Source: Smallanthus sonchifolius
Lineage: Eukaryota > Streptophyta > Magnoliopsida > Asterales > Asteraceae
NCBI GenBank assembly: GCA_023525975.1
Contig: CM042032.1
Span: forward strand, 74,422,260 to 74,486,259
Length of the DNA stretch: 64,000 nt
Direction of reading: 5' to 3'
Shown here: piece by piece, positions 61,893-64,000 of the stretch
Layout: every line of letters begins with the position of its first letter
How positions within the stretch are numbered: position 1 is the stretch's first letter
Notes under the pieces: generated by a model
What the model was told of the DNA's origin: nothing
What the model saw: the letters and a program-made list of their open reading frames with translations, nothing else
The model's database searches: none
Position numbers and translations under genes: made by a program

Positions 61893-64000
61893 ATGTTCTC
61901 AACTCCCGTCGAGGAGGTTCCTGAGCCGTCTTCTGAGCCGGAGCGTGATCTTCATCGGAGATTGCGAGCCCGTTCCCGATTTGTGGCCCGGTTGCTCGAA
62001 TTTGACGAGGTTGTTGTTGACGAGGTTGTTGTTGACGAGGTTGTTGTTGACGAGGTAGAGGAGATGGCGAACGAGGATGCGGGTCGGACGCTTTCAGATT
62101 TTGGCAAACCAACACTTGAGGGTTTGGAGTCGAGCATCAACAGACCGACGGTTGGAGCACATCAGTTCGAGATCAAATCTAGCATTATTCAGATGGTGCA
62201 GAACATGTGTCAGTTCGATGGCAAGGATCACGAGGATCCTAATACTCATTTGGCCAGTTTCTTAGAGATTTGCGCCACTTTCAAAATTCGTGACGCTACC
62301 GATGATGCTATTCGGCTCCGGTTATTCCCGTTTTCCTTACGGGATCGAGCCAAGGCTTGGTTACTGTCACTTCCCCCTAGGTCCATTAGTACTTGGGACC
62401 AGATGGATGCTAAATTCCTAGAAAAGTACTTCCCTCCGGAGAAAACATCAAAGTTGAGGGCTAGGATTCTTTCTTTCCAGCAGGACGACGGGGAGACGAT
62501 CTATGAGGCGTGGGAGAGATTCAAGGAACTGATGAGGAAGGTTCCCCACCATGGATTGTTGAAGTGGCAGCAGTGTGAGACCTTCTACAATGGTCTAGAG
62601 ATGACCGGGAAGCAGCTGATTGATGCATACGCGGGTGGAGATATTGGAACAAAGACACCCCAGGAGGCGTATGACCTGCTAGAAAAGGTGGCAGCGAAGA
62701 GCTACACTCAGCATACTTCCCGAGCGAGGATTCAGAGGCAGGGTGTCCATCAAGTGGATGGAATTACCTCTTTAGCTGCCCAGGTGGAAGCACTTTCCAC
62801 CAAGATTGATCAGATGCATGTCCACAAGGCCCAGTCCTTGTGTGAGTTTTGTGGTGGGGCGCATCCCACGAATTCTTGTCAGGTTGGGGATCAGGGGGCC
62901 CACGAGCAGGTTGATTTCATGTCCAACCAGAATCGCCCCCAGAATAATCCCTACAGCAACACATATAATCCGGGGTGGAGGAATCACCCAAATTTCAGTT
63001 GGAAGTCTGGCAACAATAGCCAGCAACCACCCGGATTCACTCAGCGCCCCCCATTCTAGCATCAGTCTCACCAGTCTCAGGGACAGAGTTCCCAGTTCCG
63101 ACCTCAGCAGGGCCAGTTTCAAGGCCAAGGTTCTAGCAGCGGTCCACCACCCGCTCCTGAGGGTAAATCCAGTTTGGAGGACATGGTTGCACGGCTACTT
63201 GCCAACTCGGAGAGTCAGAATCAGTTGGCAGAGAAGCAGAACCGTTACATGGAGGAGCGTTTTCACACGCATGAGACTGAGTTGAGGAATCAGAAAGCTT
63301 CGATCCAGACCATAGAGAACCAGGTCGGGCATATCGCGAAGCTTCTTTCTAAGAGACTGCCAGGTGGCCTGCCTAGCAACACTGAGCCCAATCTTAAGGC
63401 TCATGTGAAGGCCATTACTACAAGGAGCGGTAGAGGCACAGGACCGGATCCGCAGGTCCCTGTGCATGAGTCATCCGAGGAGGAGGTTGTGATTGAGATT
63501 CCGGATGAGACACCGCCGAGGGGTAAACCGGCGAGCACATCACGCCCTCGCGAGCCTGTGAGAGATTACACTCCCGCCGTTCCATACCCAGGCAGATTGA
63601 AGAAACAGAAGATGGAGGAGCAGTATGGTAAGTTTCTAGGGTTGTTTAAGCAGTTGCATATCAACTTGCCATTTGTGGAGGCTCTAGCTCAGATGCCTAA
63701 GTATGCGAGATTTTTGAAGGATATCCTCACGAATAAGAGGAAATTGAAGGAGTTGTCTCAGGTGACGCTAAATGAGGAATGTTCGGCGGTGATTCAGAAC
63801 AAGCTACCGGAGAAGAGACGAGATCCGGGGAGTTTTACCATCCCCTGTTTGATAGGTAGCTTGTCGGTTAGCAACGCCTTAGCTGACCTTGGTGCTAGCA
63901 TTAACCTCATGCCATATGCGGTCTTTGCTAAGCTTGAGTTGGGAGAACCTGCACCAACACGCATGAGTATCCAGCTGGTCGATCGTTCGGTTAAGTATCC
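61893..64000 (+). pseudogene. Athila gag-protease polyprotein, element J, one in-frame TAG
   Basis: Capsid and protease of an Athila-type element. ATG 61893 (MFSTPVEEVPEPSSEPERD) is the first Met in the frame. A 15-bp unit encoding DEVVV is repeated three times (62004-62048). Capsid motifs follow: HEDPNTHLASFLEICATFKI, LRLFPFSLRDRAKAWLLSLP and LEKYFPPEKTSKLRARILSF. A CEFCGGAHPTNSC knuckle lies at about 62850. TAG at 63057-63059 falls in the Gln/Pro-rich linker. Beyond it the same frame stays open to 64000 through AVPYPGRLKKQKMEEQYGKF, LPFVEALAQMPKYARFLKDI and the protease active site ALADLGASINLMP (about 63876-63915). The linker composition suggests a Gln codon became TAG; stop readthrough is a less likely alternative. 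The gene runs off the window. Confidence 0.9.
62004..62048 (+). repeat. 15-bp x 3 in-frame tandem repeat in gag J
   Basis: GACGAGGTTGTTGTT is repeated three times without change, then begins a fourth time (GACGAGGTAGAG). The multiple of three keeps the frame and lengthens an acidic/valine stretch. Confidence 0.95.

Larger units (their letters stand above)
59819..64000 (+). mobile_element. Athila-type element J (5' part; continues past the window)
   Basis: The LTR 59819-61577 starts TGATGTGTTAG and ends GCATCAA. The primer-binding site is TTTGGCGCCGTTGCCGGGGA at 61581-61600, then gag-protease from 61893 to the window end. The insertion is in element K's gag; TGCAT at 59814-59818 should be repeated beyond J's right end, outside this window. 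Confidence 0.88.

Overview
This window looks like nuclear DNA from a flowering plant. It is AT-rich and consists almost entirely of transposable elements, with one recognisable host gene: a family-1 UDP-glycosyltransferase (UGT83A-like) on the minus strand at 48583-50544, made of two exons. The element families (Ty1/copia, chromodomain Ty3/gypsy, Athila-type Ty3/gypsy with a GGCGCC-type primer-binding site, MULE, hAT, Helitron-like ends) and the UGT point to a eudicot. An Asteraceae genome is my best guess from the look of the LTRs, but that is inference. I saw no rRNA, functional tRNA, CRISPR or bacterial-type operon.

Layout, left to right. 1-1116 is non-coding. 1117-5611 is a decayed copia element whose 3' LTR is cut off after 13 bases by an internally deleted hAT element (5612-6605). 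Next is a MULE-like block (6606-9480) with palindrome-rich ends, a spliced FAR1-like DNA-binding segment and an Athila ORF1-like pseudogene. 11462-48283 is a deep nest of LTR elements. Its outermost candidates are two matching copia LTRs (11462-11694 and 48049-48283). Inside lie: gypsy element F (13126-25404), split by Athila element D (13846-23932, target duplication GGGTC), whose 3' LTR is split by solo LTR E (19291-22504); a minus-strand Athila LTR split by solo LTR I (25611-28442, duplication AAAAC); and a small element A (28888-47110), split by full-length chromovirus B (29551-46131, duplication CATAT), whose 3' LTR is split by chromovirus-derived element C (36593-45397, duplication CCAAT). 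C is young: its two 2856-bp LTRs differ at about 19 sites by my hand count. The UGT gene follows, with a 501-bp MULE-type MITE in its only intron. Then come an internally deleted gypsy relic (about 51015-52835), a tRNA-like/SINE-like patch, a minus-strand LTR, Helitron-like 3' ends (54376-54537), a long-TIR MULE-like element (54703-56214), Athila element K (57002 onward), and Athila element J (59819 to the window end) inserted into K's gag.

How the parts relate. Nearly every element is non-autonomous or broken. D has only gag and protease; C lacks reverse transcriptase; A runs from the gag start straight to the polypurine tract; F has lost a catalytic aspartate; B has all domains but carries stops and a frameshift. 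Most premature stops look like C-to-T changes (often CAG to TAG), as expected for methylated, silenced DNA. The least explained pattern is that several unrelated LTR families and the MULE ends each carry arrays of short GC-rich palindromes of different sequence, in the LTRs mostly upstream of a TATA-like box. I found no clearly new biological system beyond these leads.
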